From an uncultured Bradyrhizobium sp. (lineage in GTDB: Bacteria > Pseudomonadota > Alphaproteobacteria > Rhizobiales > Xanthobacteraceae): a stretch of 64,000 bases of DNA. Below are positions 33,879-42,556 of this stretch, piece after piece; positions within the stretch are counted from its first letter, which is position 1; every line of letters starts with the position of its first letter. A program made the position numbers and the translations under genes. Under the pieces are notes generated by a model that worked only from the letters and a program-made list of their open reading frames with translations, was not told the origin of the DNA and did not search any database. The DNA is taken from assembly GCF_947648125.1 (NCBI RefSeq), contig NZ_CANSMR010000013.1, positions 62,001 through 126,000 of the forward strand, given 5' to 3'.

Positions 33879-33983
33879 AGCGTTTTCGAGCGAAGTGGCT
33901 ACCGGTTCGCGTGAAGAAAACGCGTCAAACAAGAATCTAGAGCTTCGGTTCAGATTCAATCAGAACCGAAATGCTCTAGAGCA
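33874..33983. repeat. Interspersed intergenic repeat flanked by CTAGAGC
   Basis: The unit starts CTAGAGCGTTTTCGAGCGAA and ends TGCTCTAGAGC, with GAAAACGCGT and AGAATCTAGAGC inside. I recognise close variants as frequent in Bradyrhizobium and relatives, from memory. It sits between convergent genes. Confidence 0.6.
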
Positions 33984-33996
33984 AGACCGCTCGACC

Positions 33997-36261
33997 CTAC
34001 TGCTCGCCATCGCGCAGGCGCCGGTAGACCGCCCCCAGCACGTTCGAATAGTCGTCGGTCCAGACCCGCTGCTTCTCGTTAGCATCGGTCTCGGTCCAGA
34101 CATCAGACGATGCGAGCTTGCCGACATCGGCGTCTTCGCGCGCGGAGACCACGACCGAGGTCGGGAAGATGTACTCGTTGTCGCGCCCGGAATCCTCGCT
34201 GTAGACCCAGCTCTTCATGTCGTTGGCATCGGCGATGCCGACCACGACGCTGGCAAGTTCGAGATGGCGGTTGGAGACGTGCATCACGACCGCGCCCTGC
34301 GGCGCCAGCTTCTCCTTGTAGATCGCCATCGCCTCCTCGGTCGCGAGATGGATCGGGATCGCGTCCGACGAATAGGCGTCGACGATGATGAGATCGTAGA
34401 CGCCATCCGGCTCCTTGGCGAAGGTCAGCCGCGCGTCGCCGATCACGGGCTTCAGATTCGGCTCGCAGCTCTGGATGTAGGTGAAGTATTTTGGATCGCG
34501 CGCGGTATCGACCATCGACTGGTCGATCTCGAAGAAACGCCAGTCCTCGCCGGGCGCCGAGGCGCAGGTCAACGTCCCTGAGCCGAGCCCGATGACAGCC
34601 ACTTTCAGCGGCGCGCCCTTGCGCGCGCGCATTGCGGTAATCGCCTGCCCGATGCCGCCGTCCTTGTGATAGTAGCTGATCGGCTCCGGCTTTCCGGTGA
34701 CCGGCGTGCCGTCGTCGTTCTTGAACTTCTCGGCGCCGTGGATCGTGGTGCCGTGCATCAGCACGTGATACTGCCCGTTCGGCGTCACCACGATCTTGTG
34801 CACGCCGAAGAAGCTGCGCACGGTTTCGACGCGGCCATCGTCGGATGGATAGGCGCGCAGCACCACCAGCGCGACGGCGACGGTGGCGAAGATCTTCCAG
34901 CGATTGGCGTTCAGTGCGAGTGCGAGCAGCGCCGAGAGCACGCCGACTGCGCCGATCATCCACACCCGGTGGTCGTCGAACCAGTTGAAAATGTCGCCGG
35001 CCGAGTAGCTCGGCGCGATCAGCGCCACCGCCAGCACCGCAAGGAACGGCCAGTACCAGGCGCTCCAGCGCGGCAGCCGCTCTGCGCCGCCGGGCGGACG
35101 GCACAACGCCGCGAGCGCCAGCAGGATCGGATATTCGGCGATCCATGAGAAGGTGAACGGCGCGATCAGCCCCGCGAACAGGCCGCCGACCATGCCGCCG
35201 AACGACAGCGCGACATAAAAGCCGGTGAGATATTTCGCGGCCGGGCGGGTGCGCGCGAGCTCGCCATGGCAGGCCATCGCGATGATGAAGAAGCAGAGCT
35301 GATGGCCGCCGAGCGTGAGCAGCAGGTTCTGCTCGCCGCCGACCGCGAGCAGGATCACGACGCCGGCAATCGCCAGCGGCTGCGCCAGCAGCATCCATTT
35401 GTGCGGCAGCAGCGGCCGCGACTGGAACACCAGCACCCAGGTCAGCAGATACAGCGACAGCGGCAGCACCCAAAGCAGGGGAGCGGCCGCGACGTCGGTC
35501 GAGATATGCGCCGTCACGGCGATCAGCAGGCCGGACGGCACGGCAGCCAGGAAGATCCAGCGCGCCCGCCGCGACCAGGACGGCGCCGGCGCATCGGCAT
35601 CATCGACTTGCGTGTCCAGCGCGGCGGCATAGGCCGGCGAACGCAACAGCAGCACGCCGCAGCCTGCAATCAGGATGATCAGCAGGCCATAGCCGCCGGT
35701 CCAGATCAGGTTCTGGGTGCGCAATGTGAACATCGGCTCGAGCAGCACGGGATAGGACAGCAGCGCCAGGAAGCTGCCGATGTTCGAGGATGCATAGAGA
35801 AAATACGGGTCGGGGCCGTTGGGGTGGCCGGTGCGCACGAACCAGGCCTGCAGCAGCGGATTGTTGGCGGCGAGCGCGAAGAACGGCAGGCCGATCGAGA
35901 CCGCGAACAGGCCGAGCAGCCAGACCGCATAGCCCGAAGTCGGCGGCTCGCCCCAGCCGCTTTTGATCGAGAGCGGCAATGTCAGCAGCGCGACGACGAG
36001 CAGCACCAGATGCACCACGATCGGCACAATGCGGCTGTTCAGCTTCATCAGGAGATGCGCATAGGCATAGCCGCCGAGCAGCAGCGACTGGAAAAACACC
36101 ATCGCCACCGACCACACCGCCGGCGAGCCGCCGAGCCGCGGCAACACCATCTTGGTGAACAGCGGCTGCACCGAGAACAGCAGCAGCGCACTGACGAAGA
36201 TCGCCGCGGTATAGACAACCAGCACCAGCCGGTTTCGCGAGGCGGACGGCTCAGATGTCAT
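33997..36261 (-). CDS. Fused MFS-like membrane protein/spermidine synthase-like protein
   Basis: From the ATG at 36261 the product has about 754 residues. The first roughly 430 residues hold some 12 membrane segments. The C-terminal half is a spermidine-synthase-like Rossmann domain with VAVIGLGSGTLTCASAPGEDWRFFEIDQSMVDTARDP and DARLTFAKEPDGVYDLIIVDAYSSDAIPIHLAT. Polyamine synthase activity has not been shown for this fused family to my knowledge; the substrate is unknown. GGAG lies 6-9 bases upstream of the ATG; an upstream in-frame ATG at 36339 lacks a site. The downstream neighbour is convergent. Confidence 0.85.
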   Translation of the reverse strand: MTSEPSASRNRLVLVVYTAAIFVSALLLFSVQPLFTKMVLPRLGGSPAVWSVAMVFFQSLLLGGYAYAHLLMKLNSRIVPIVVHLVLLVVALLTLPLSIKSGWGEPPTSGYAVWLLGLFAVSIGLPFFALAANNPLLQAWFVRTGHPNGPDPYFLYASSNIGSFLALLSYPVLLEPMFTLRTQNLIWTGGYGLLIILIAGCGVLLLRSPAYAAALDTQVDDADAPAPSWSRRARWIFLAAVPSGLLIAVTAHISTDVAAAPLLWVLPLSLYLLTWVLVFQSRPLLPHKWMLLAQPLAIAGVVILLAVGGEQNLLLTLGGHQLCFFIIAMACHGELARTRPAAKYLTGFYVALSFGGMVGGLFAGLIAPFTFSWIAEYPILLALAALCRPPGGAERLPRWSAWYWPFLAVLAVALIAPSYSAGDIFNWFDDHRVWMIGAVGVLSALLALALNANRWKIFATVAVALVVLRAYPSDDGRVETVRSFFGVHKIVVTPNGQYHVLMHGTTIHGAEKFKNDDGTPVTGKPEPISYYHKDGGIGQAITAMRARKGAPLKVAVIGLGSGTLTCASAPGEDWRFFEIDQSMVDTARDPKYFTYIQSCEPNLKPVIGDARLTFAKEPDGVYDLIIVDAYSSDAIPIHLATEEAMAIYKEKLAPQGAVVMHVSNRHLELASVVVGIADANDMKSWVYSEDSGRDNEYIFPTSVVVSAREDADVGKLASSDVWTETDANEKQRVWTDDYSNVLGAVYRRLRDGEQ

Positions 36262-36439
36262 GAAAGCTCCGGCATGGACCCGGCGGGCGCCGGAGGCGGA
36301 CGGTCCGGCGGCACCGACCGGAGGATTTGAATTGATCATACGGCAGTATCACGGACAAGAAACCGCGGTCACGCGGACTTGACGACGCGGCGCTGCGGCG
36401 CCACAGCACGTGCTCTAATCACTGCTTGTTGAAGCGGAC

Positions 36440-38041
36440 ATGAACGAAACAGACGTCGTCATCATCGGTGCGGGGCACAACGGCCTGACCTGCGCGGCCT
36501 ATCTCGCGATGGCCGGGCTCAAGGTCAGGGTCGTGGAACGCCGCAAGGTGGTCGGCGGCGCCGCCGTCACCGAAGAGTTCTGTCCGGGCTTCCGCAATTC
36601 GGTCGCCGCCTACACAGTCAGCCTGCTCAACCCGCAGATCATCTCCGACCTGAAACTTGCCGATCACGGCCTCAGGATCGTCGAACGCCGCGCGCAGAAC
36701 TTCCTGCCCGCACCCGACGGCAGTTATCTGCTGACCGGCGAAGGCCGCACCCAGCAGTCGGTGGCGAAACTCAGCCAGCGGGACGCGGCCACAATCGGCG
36801 TGTTCTCGGGGGAACTCGAAGCCATCGCCGACGTGCTGCGCCAATTGGTGCTGCGCGCGCCGCCGAACGTCGTCGAGGGCTTCGGCCTCGGCGCGATGAG
36901 TGAAGCCTTCAACGCGCTCGGCACCGCCAACATCCTGCGGCGGCTGTCGCTCGAGCAGCAGCGCAATTTGCTCGACCTGTTCACCCGCTCGGCCGGCGAG
37001 ATGCTCGACGAGCGTTTCGAGAACGACCTCGTCAAGGCGCTGTTCGGCTTCGACGCCATCGTCGGCAACTATGCCAGCCCCTACGCGGCCGGCTCGGCCT
37101 ATGTGATGCTGCACCATGCATTCGGCGAGGTGAACGGCAAGAAGGGTGTCTGGGGCCACGCGATCGGCGGCATGGGCGCGATCACCCAGGCGATGGCGCG
37201 CGCCGCGCGCAGCCATGGTGTCAAGATCGAGACCGATGCTGGTGTCCGCGAGGTGATCGTCGACAAGGATCGCGCCATTGGCGTCATCCTCGACAATGGC
37301 GAGACGGTGCGCGCCAAGTACGTGGTCTCGAACGTCAACCCGAAGCTGCTCTACACACGCCTGGTGCCGGAGGGTGCGCTGGCAAGCGAATTCCGCACGC
37401 GCATCTCGCGATGGCAGAACGGCTCCGGCACGTTCAGGATGAATGTGGCGCTCGATACCCTGCCCTCGTTCACCGCGCTGCCCGGCCCCGGCGATCACCT
37501 CACAGCCGGCATCATCATCGCGCCTGGTCTCGGCTACATGGATCGCGCCTGGCGCGATGCACGCGAATTCGGCTGGAGCCGCGCGCCCGTCGTCGAGGTG
37601 CTGATCCCCTCGACACTCGACGACAGTTTGAGCCCGCCGGGCCAGCATGTCGCGAGCCTGTTCTGCCAACACGTCGCGCCGCAATTGCCGGACGGCAAAT
37701 CATGGGACGACCATCGCGAGGAGGTCGCCGACCTCATGATCGCAACCGTCGATAACTACGCCCCCGGCTTCGCGGGCAGTGTGGTCGGCCGCCATATCCT
37801 GTCGCCGCTCGACCTCGAGCGGCAGTTCGGCCTGCTCGGTGGCGACATCTTTCACGGCGCGCTGACGCTGAACCAGCTGTTCTCGGCGCGTCCCATGCTC
37901 GGCCATGCCGATTACCGCGGACCGCTCCGGGGTCTCTACCATTGCGGTTCCGGCGCCCATCCCGGCGGTGGGGTCACCGGCGCCCCCGGCCACAACGCCG
38001 CGCGGGCCGTGCTCGCCGACCATCGCGCGCTGTTCGCATAG
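36440..38041 (+). CDS. FAD-dependent oxidoreductase (PYROXD2/phytoene desaturase-like)
   Basis: The 533-residue flavoprotein has the dinucleotide-binding motif DVVIIGAGHNGLTCAAYLA (about residues 5-23) and VVGGAAVTEEFCPGF. The C-terminal end has the FAD-binding GLYHCGSGAHPGGGVTGAPGHNAAR. The family includes carotenoid desaturases and the PYROXD2 group; this one is closest to the latter by motif. Its substrate is unknown. It is divergent from the fused MFS gene. Confidence 0.88.
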   Translation: MNETDVVIIGAGHNGLTCAAYLAMAGLKVRVVERRKVVGGAAVTEEFCPGFRNSVAAYTVSLLNPQIISDLKLADHGLRIVERRAQNFLPAPDGSYLLTGEGRTQQSVAKLSQRDAATIGVFSGELEAIADVLRQLVLRAPPNVVEGFGLGAMSEAFNALGTANILRRLSLEQQRNLLDLFTRSAGEMLDERFENDLVKALFGFDAIVGNYASPYAAGSAYVMLHHAFGEVNGKKGVWGHAIGGMGAITQAMARAARSHGVKIETDAGVREVIVDKDRAIGVILDNGETVRAKYVVSNVNPKLLYTRLVPEGALASEFRTRISRWQNGSGTFRMNVALDTLPSFTALPGPGDHLTAGIIIAPGLGYMDRAWRDAREFGWSRAPVVEVLIPSTLDDSLSPPGQHVASLFCQHVAPQLPDGKSWDDHREEVADLMIATVDNYAPGFAGSVVGRHILSPLDLERQFGLLGGDIFHGALTLNQLFSARPMLGHADYRGPLRGLYHCGSGAHPGGGVTGAPGHNAARAVLADHRALFA

Positions 38042-38253
38042 GGCGGACGGCGCATCGGGCGCGCCGATCGCGTGGCAAGCTGTGGACAGATCTGTTGAGA
38101 GGCTGTGGGTCGGCTGTAGTCAGACCTGGTGTCCCCTAGCGGGACAATCGGTGAGTATCCCGGTGGACTGCCTGTGGAACTGAGGCCGACAACCCCGGGA
38201 CGACGCGCTGGATGTCTTGTGGACAGGCTACGCGAGGCTCTGTGGACAACCTG

Positions 38254-38288
38254 TCAAAAAAGAAAACACCGGGCCTCATTGCCCGGTG
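38254..38288 (-). terminator. Rho-independent terminator of the Flp pilin gene
   Basis: On the minus strand CACCGGGC and GCCCGGTG form an 8-bp stem with a 6-base loop, followed by TTTTCTTTTTT. It lies 27 bases beyond the pilin stop. Confidence 0.9.
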
Positions 38289-38314
38289 CTTGCTCGAGAA
38301 CGCCGTCTGCGAAA

Positions 38315-38479
38315 TTACTTGAGCGAGCTGGCGACCGTGTTGAACGTCCCGCTCAAGTTCGTGCCGACGCCATTTACCGCAGCGATGATGGCGATGGCGA
38401 TACCGGTCGCAATCAGTCCATATTCGATGGCGGTCGCGCCGGATTCATTCTGCAAAAATCTAACGAAAAGAGTCTTCAT
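38315..38479 (-). CDS. Flp/Fap-type pilin
   Basis: This 54-residue prepilin has a short leader MKTLFVRFLQNESG, then the processing site G/ATAIEYGLIATGIAIAIIAA of type IVb Flp pilins and a short C-terminus. It would be cleaved by a prepilin peptidase and assembled into Tad pili. No cpa/tad assembly genes are in the window, so it is an isolated copy. AAGG lies just upstream of the ATG. Confidence 0.92.
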   Translation of the reverse strand: MKTLFVRFLQNESGATAIEYGLIATGIAIAIIAAVNGVGTNLSGTFNTVASSLK

Positions 38480-38649
38480 TGCAGCCTTGCCCTTAGTTGT
38501 GATGCCCTGGAACAGGGGAGTTCCCGGTTCCGGAACTGGTACTACTACGGTGAAATCTAAAGTTGCCTGAATCGGGAACCTATCAATTCTCGCGATATTC
38601 GATTGAATCCGGCTTGAAATTTTAACAAAAACCGCGCTACCGGCCTCCG

Positions 38650-39534
38650 ATGACCCCGTCCACACACCGCGCCAGCATCACCCTGCCAGACGAACCGACC
38701 GCAAAACGCGTGGTCGACACGCTTTCCGAGCTGTATTTCGAGGATCAGGCGGCCTTTGCCGCCTTCGAGCGGCCGGATGGCCGCTGGGACGTCACCGTCC
38801 ATTTTGCGGAGCCGCCGGACCAAACCTTGCTGCGCGAGATGGTCGGACAGGCTGTGCGGCCCGATGTCGCATCAACTTTGGTCTTTGACACCGTCGAGGC
38901 GAAGGACTGGGTCAAAGCCAGCCTGGAAGATTTGGTCCCGGTCGCAGCCGGCCGGTTTATCGTCCACGGCCAGCATGACCGGCACAAGATACCGCCGAAC
39001 AAGCTCGGGATCGAGATCGAGGCGGCGCTCGCCTTCGGCACCGGCCATCACGGCACCACGCGCGGCTGCCTGCTGCTGCTCGACCACGTGCTGAAGGCCT
39101 ATCAGCCTCGCCGGGTGCTCGATCTCGGCACTGGGACCGGCGTGCTGGGGATCGCCGCCGCCAAGGCTCAGCATCGCAAGGTGCTGGCGAGCGACATCGA
39201 CCCGCCGTCGGTGCGGGTCGCCGATGAGAACGCCCGGCTGAACGGGGCAGGACATCTGGTGGATGTGATCCGTGCCACCGGCTTTGCGTCGCCGCGGTTT
39301 GCCGAGGACGGGCCGTTCGATCTGGTGCTCGCCAACATCCTCGCCAATCCACTGCGCCAGCTGGCGGGACCGATGGCACGACACCTCGCTTCGTCGGCGC
39401 AGGTCATCCTCTCGGGCTTGCTGACGCATCAGGCGCCGGCGGTCATTGCCGCCTATCGCGCCCGCGGGCTGGTGCCGCTGCGGCATCTGAGGATCGAGGG
39501 CTGGAGCAGCCTGCTGCTGCGCTCGGTCAGGTGA
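38650..39534 (+). CDS. prmA: Ribosomal protein L11 methyltransferase
   Basis: The 294-residue methyltransferase has the PrmA marker FGTGHHGTTRGCLLLLD, SAM motif I DLGTGTGVLGIAAAK, and the NPPF-like region LANILANPLRQL. It methylates Lys/N-terminal positions of ribosomal protein L11. The N-terminal domain (about residues 1-95) binds L11. It is followed one base after the stop by the Cys-cluster gene. Confidence 0.92.
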   Translation: MTPSTHRASITLPDEPTAKRVVDTLSELYFEDQAAFAAFERPDGRWDVTVHFAEPPDQTLLREMVGQAVRPDVASTLVFDTVEAKDWVKASLEDLVPVAAGRFIVHGQHDRHKIPPNKLGIEIEAALAFGTGHHGTTRGCLLLLDHVLKAYQPRRVLDLGTGTGVLGIAAAKAQHRKVLASDIDPPSVRVADENARLNGAGHLVDVIRATGFASPRFAEDGPFDLVLANILANPLRQLAGPMARHLASSAQVILSGLLTHQAPAVIAAYRARGLVPLRHLRIEGWSSLLLRSVR

Positions 39535-39535
39535 A

Positions 39536-40042
39536 ATGACCGCGACCGGCAGACAGTGCGGCGACTGCACGCTCTGCTGCAAGGTGATGGCGATCGAGCA
39601 GCTGGCGAAGCCGGCCAACGCGTGGTGTGCGCATTGCAGGCCGGGGCGCGGCTGCCGGATCTATCCGAGCCGGCCGGCAGAGTGCCGCGCGTTCAGCTGC
39701 GTCTGGCTGGTCAACGAATTGCTGGAGGAGCACTGGAAGCCCTCTCGATCGAAGCTCGTCCTGACCACGTCGGACGACGGCCTCGAGGTCAGATGCGATC
39801 CGGGCTTCCCCGACGCCTGGCGCAGGGAGCCGTTTCGCAACGAGCTCAGGGAGTGGGCGATATCCGGCGAGACGCTCGACATGACCGTCGTCGTCATCGT
39901 TGGCCAACGCATGACGCTGCTGACGCCCGAGCGCGAATTCGATCTGGGTATCGTCGGCCCTGATGAGCGGATCGTGCGCGAGCTCGAAGGCACCAAAGTC
40001 GTCAATGTGACCGTGGCGAAGGCATCCGACCTTGCGCAGTAA
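39536..40042 (+). CDS. Cys-cluster (YkgJ-like) protein
   Basis: The 168-residue product starts MTATGRQCGDCTLCCKVMAI, with C8, C11, C14 and C15, and continues with CAHCRPGRGCRIYPSRPAECRAFSC. This CxxCxxCC...C pattern marks the YkgJ/UPF0153-like family that probably binds zinc or iron. Function is unknown. It starts one base after the prmA stop, so the two genes are co-transcribed. Confidence 0.82.
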   Translation: MTATGRQCGDCTLCCKVMAIEQLAKPANAWCAHCRPGRGCRIYPSRPAECRAFSCVWLVNELLEEHWKPSRSKLVLTTSDDGLEVRCDPGFPDAWRREPFRNELREWAISGETLDMTVVVIVGQRMTLLTPEREFDLGIVGPDERIVRELEGTKVVNVTVAKASDLAQ

Positions 40043-40060
40043 GCGGAATCTGCGGGTTGG

Positions 40061-40246
40061 TTATTTCGGCGCTAGGGAATCGCGGGCAGGCGTCTCGACC
40101 TTGTCCTGACCGGCTGCGCGCCTGGCCCGCGCCTCGACCAAACGGTCGAGCATCTGCACGATGACGCCACGTTGCTTCTGTTCGATCGGAGGGATCGGGC
40201 CGCGGGGGACCGGCGGCGAGATCTTCTCAAACGTGAATGCAGGCAT
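40061..40246 (-). CDS. Small conserved hypothetical protein of 61 residues
   Basis: The product MPAFTFEKISPPVPRGPIPP... is Pro- and Lys-rich, with a helical MLDRLVEARARRAAGQ middle, and has no membrane segment. GAGGAG lies 8 bases upstream of the ATG, and codon use fits. I do not recognise a family. Confidence 0.6.
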   Translation of the reverse strand: MPAFTFEKISPPVPRGPIPPIEQKQRGVIVQMLDRLVEARARRAAGQDKVETPARDSLAPK

Positions 40247-40433
40247 CGTGCTTCTCCTCACCGTTGAGTTGAGACACTCCTGGACACTCCCCGTACGCTT
40301 GACCGGCGATGGTGGACATCGTCCGGTCACTTCCACTATGCCATGATTCAAGCATAAGTTATGCCAAAAATGTGGTCATGCCTCAGCGCGTTGGCGCGAA
40401 GATCATGCTGCATCGGAAGAGAGTGCAAAGGCG

Positions 40434-42263
40434 ATGTTCGAAGCCCATTTCCAGACGTTCGAAGAGCCCGAAGGCGGCGTGGCGCTGACTGCCCGCTTAA
40501 GCGCACTGCGTGAGGAACTGGCGCGGCGCAAGCTGACCGGCTTTGTGGTTCCGCGCGCCGATCAGCAGCAGAATGAGTATGTTGCGGCGTCCGAGGAGCG
40601 GCTTGCCTGGCTGACCGGCTTCACCGGATCGGCTGGACTTGCGATCGTGCTGAGCAAGGAAGCCGCCCTGTTCGTCGACGGGCGCTATACGTTGCAGGCC
40701 GGCAAGCAGGTCGACGCTAAGGCCTGGCAGGTCGAGCCGCTGGTCGAGCCGCCGCCGGAGCACTGGCTGACCCGGCATCTGGCAGCAGGCGACCGCCTAG
40801 GATTTGACCCGTGGCTGCACACTTCCGCGGCAGCCGAACGGCTGGCGGCGGCCTGCGCCAAGGCCGGCGCCGAGCTGGTCGCCGTCGACGGCAACCCGGT
40901 CGATACGGTCTGGCACGAACGGCCGGCTCCGCCGCTCGGCCCGGTCGCGATCCACGGCATGCAGTTTTCCGGCGAGATCGAGGCCGAGAAGCTGAAGCGC
41001 ATCCGGCTCGAGATCAACAAGCTCGGCGTCGATGCGCTGGTGCTCTCGGACAGCCACGCGGTGGCCTGGACCTTCAACATCCGTGGCGCCGATGTCTCGC
41101 ACACGCCGCTGCCGCTGTCCTACGCGCTGGTGCCGAAGGAAGGCCGGCCGCTGGTATTCATCGATCACCGCAAGCTGTCCAACGCGACGCGCGACCATCT
41201 CGAGCAGTCCGCCGATGTCGAGGAGCCGGCGGCGCTGACGCCAAAACTGACCGAGCTCGCCAAACGCGGCGCCTCGATCGCACTCGACAGCGCGACCGCG
41301 GCCGACGCGCTGAGCCGCCTGATCACCGGCGCCGGCGGCAAGCCGGTGCGCGGCAGCGATCCGGTCAGCCTGCTGAAGGCGGTCAAGAACCTCACCGAGA
41401 TCGACGGCACGCGGACGGCGCATCAGCGCGACGCGGTGGCGCTGACGCGCTTCCTCGCCTGGATCGACCGCGAGGCACCCTCGGGCCACCTCACCGAGAT
41501 CGACACCGTCGAGGCTTTGGAAACCTTCCGCCGCCAGACCGGCGCGCTAAAGGACGTCTCGTTCCCGACCATCGCCGGCACCGGGCCGAACGGCGCCATC
41601 GTGCATTATCGCGTGACGCGCAAGAGCAACCGCCGCATCGCGCCCGGCGATCTCCTGCTGATCGATTCCGGCGCCCAGTATGAGGACGGCACCACCGACG
41701 TCACCCGCACCATCGCGATCGGCAAGCCGACCGACGAGATGCGCGACCGCTTCACCCGCGTGCTGCGCGGCCATATCGCGATCGCCCGCGCGATCTTCCC
41801 CGACGGTACCACCGGCGCGCAGCTCGACAGCTTCGCGCGGCAACATCTCTGGCAGGCCGGGATCGACTTCGAGCATGGCACCGGCCACGGCGTCGGTAGC
41901 TATCTCAGCGTCCACGAAGGGCCGGCGCGGATCTCGAAGCTCGGCACCACGCCGCTGAAGCGCGGCATGATCCTGTCCAACGAGCCCGGCTACTACAAGA
42001 CCGACGCCTACGGCATAAGGATCGAGAACCTCGAGCTAGTGATCGGCACCGACATTGCCGGCGCCGAGAAGCCGGTCAACGCATTCGAGACCCTGACCCT
42101 GGCGCCGATCGATCGCCGCCTGATCGAGGTCAGCATGCTGAGCGAAGGCGAATTGAGCTGGCTCAACGACTACCACGCCCGCGTCGCCCGCGTGGTGCGT
42201 CCGCACCTCGACGACAACGCGACGAAGCTGTGGCTCGACGAGGCGACGGCGGCGCTGAAGTAG
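40434..42263 (+). CDS. Xaa-Pro aminopeptidase (M24B)
   Basis: The 609-residue protein fits the long M24B form (two creatinase-like N-terminal domains and a C-terminal pita-bread domain). Metal ligands are visible: D and D in LIDSGAQYEDGTTDVTRT, H in GTGHGVGSYLSVHEGP, E in LSNEPGYY and E in IRIENLELV. It removes N-terminal residues before proline. Cytoplasmic; no signal peptide. Confidence 0.92.
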   Translation: MFEAHFQTFEEPEGGVALTARLSALREELARRKLTGFVVPRADQQQNEYVAASEERLAWLTGFTGSAGLAIVLSKEAALFVDGRYTLQAGKQVDAKAWQVEPLVEPPPEHWLTRHLAAGDRLGFDPWLHTSAAAERLAAACAKAGAELVAVDGNPVDTVWHERPAPPLGPVAIHGMQFSGEIEAEKLKRIRLEINKLGVDALVLSDSHAVAWTFNIRGADVSHTPLPLSYALVPKEGRPLVFIDHRKLSNATRDHLEQSADVEEPAALTPKLTELAKRGASIALDSATAADALSRLITGAGGKPVRGSDPVSLLKAVKNLTEIDGTRTAHQRDAVALTRFLAWIDREAPSGHLTEIDTVEALETFRRQTGALKDVSFPTIAGTGPNGAIVHYRVTRKSNRRIAPGDLLLIDSGAQYEDGTTDVTRTIAIGKPTDEMRDRFTRVLRGHIAIARAIFPDGTTGAQLDSFARQHLWQAGIDFEHGTGHGVGSYLSVHEGPARISKLGTTPLKRGMILSNEPGYYKTDAYGIRIENLELVIGTDIAGAEKPVNAFETLTLAPIDRRLIEVSMLSEGELSWLNDYHARVARVVRPHLDDNATKLWLDEATAALK

Positions 42264-42301
42264 CAGCGTCGAGTTTAGCGCTCCCCGCTCCTCACACTCG
42301 G

Positions 42302-42405
42302 TGTCATCCCCCGCGAAAGCGGGGGATCCAGTACGCCGCGGCCTATCCGTTAAGCAATGACCGCCTCTGGAATACTGGGTCCCCCGCTTTCGCGGAGGAC
42401 GACAG
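42302..42405. repeat. Inverted-repeat intergenic element (related to the GTCGTCCC family)
   Basis: The arms TGTCATCCCCCGCGAAAGCG and CGCTTTCGCGGAGGACGACA are imperfect complements and bracket about 40 bases. It lies between the aminopeptidase and the Bcr/CflA genes. Confidence 0.75.
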
Positions 42406-42556
42406 CGGAATTTGTGGCTGACGGCACCTGTGCTTGTTGCGCGAGACGAAACATCACCGCTGCGTCTCCTGAAATCGCATGGGCGTATGCCGAAACACCC
42501 GTATTCCGCGCGAACGGGCACGCTACAGTCGTTCGACAATGCTGGATCGGACCTGA

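Noticed and set aside
38042-38314. A replication origin
   Set aside because: TGTGGACA motifs are only DnaA-box-like. There is no AT-rich unwinding region and no origin-linked gene (dnaA, hemE, parAB) nearby.
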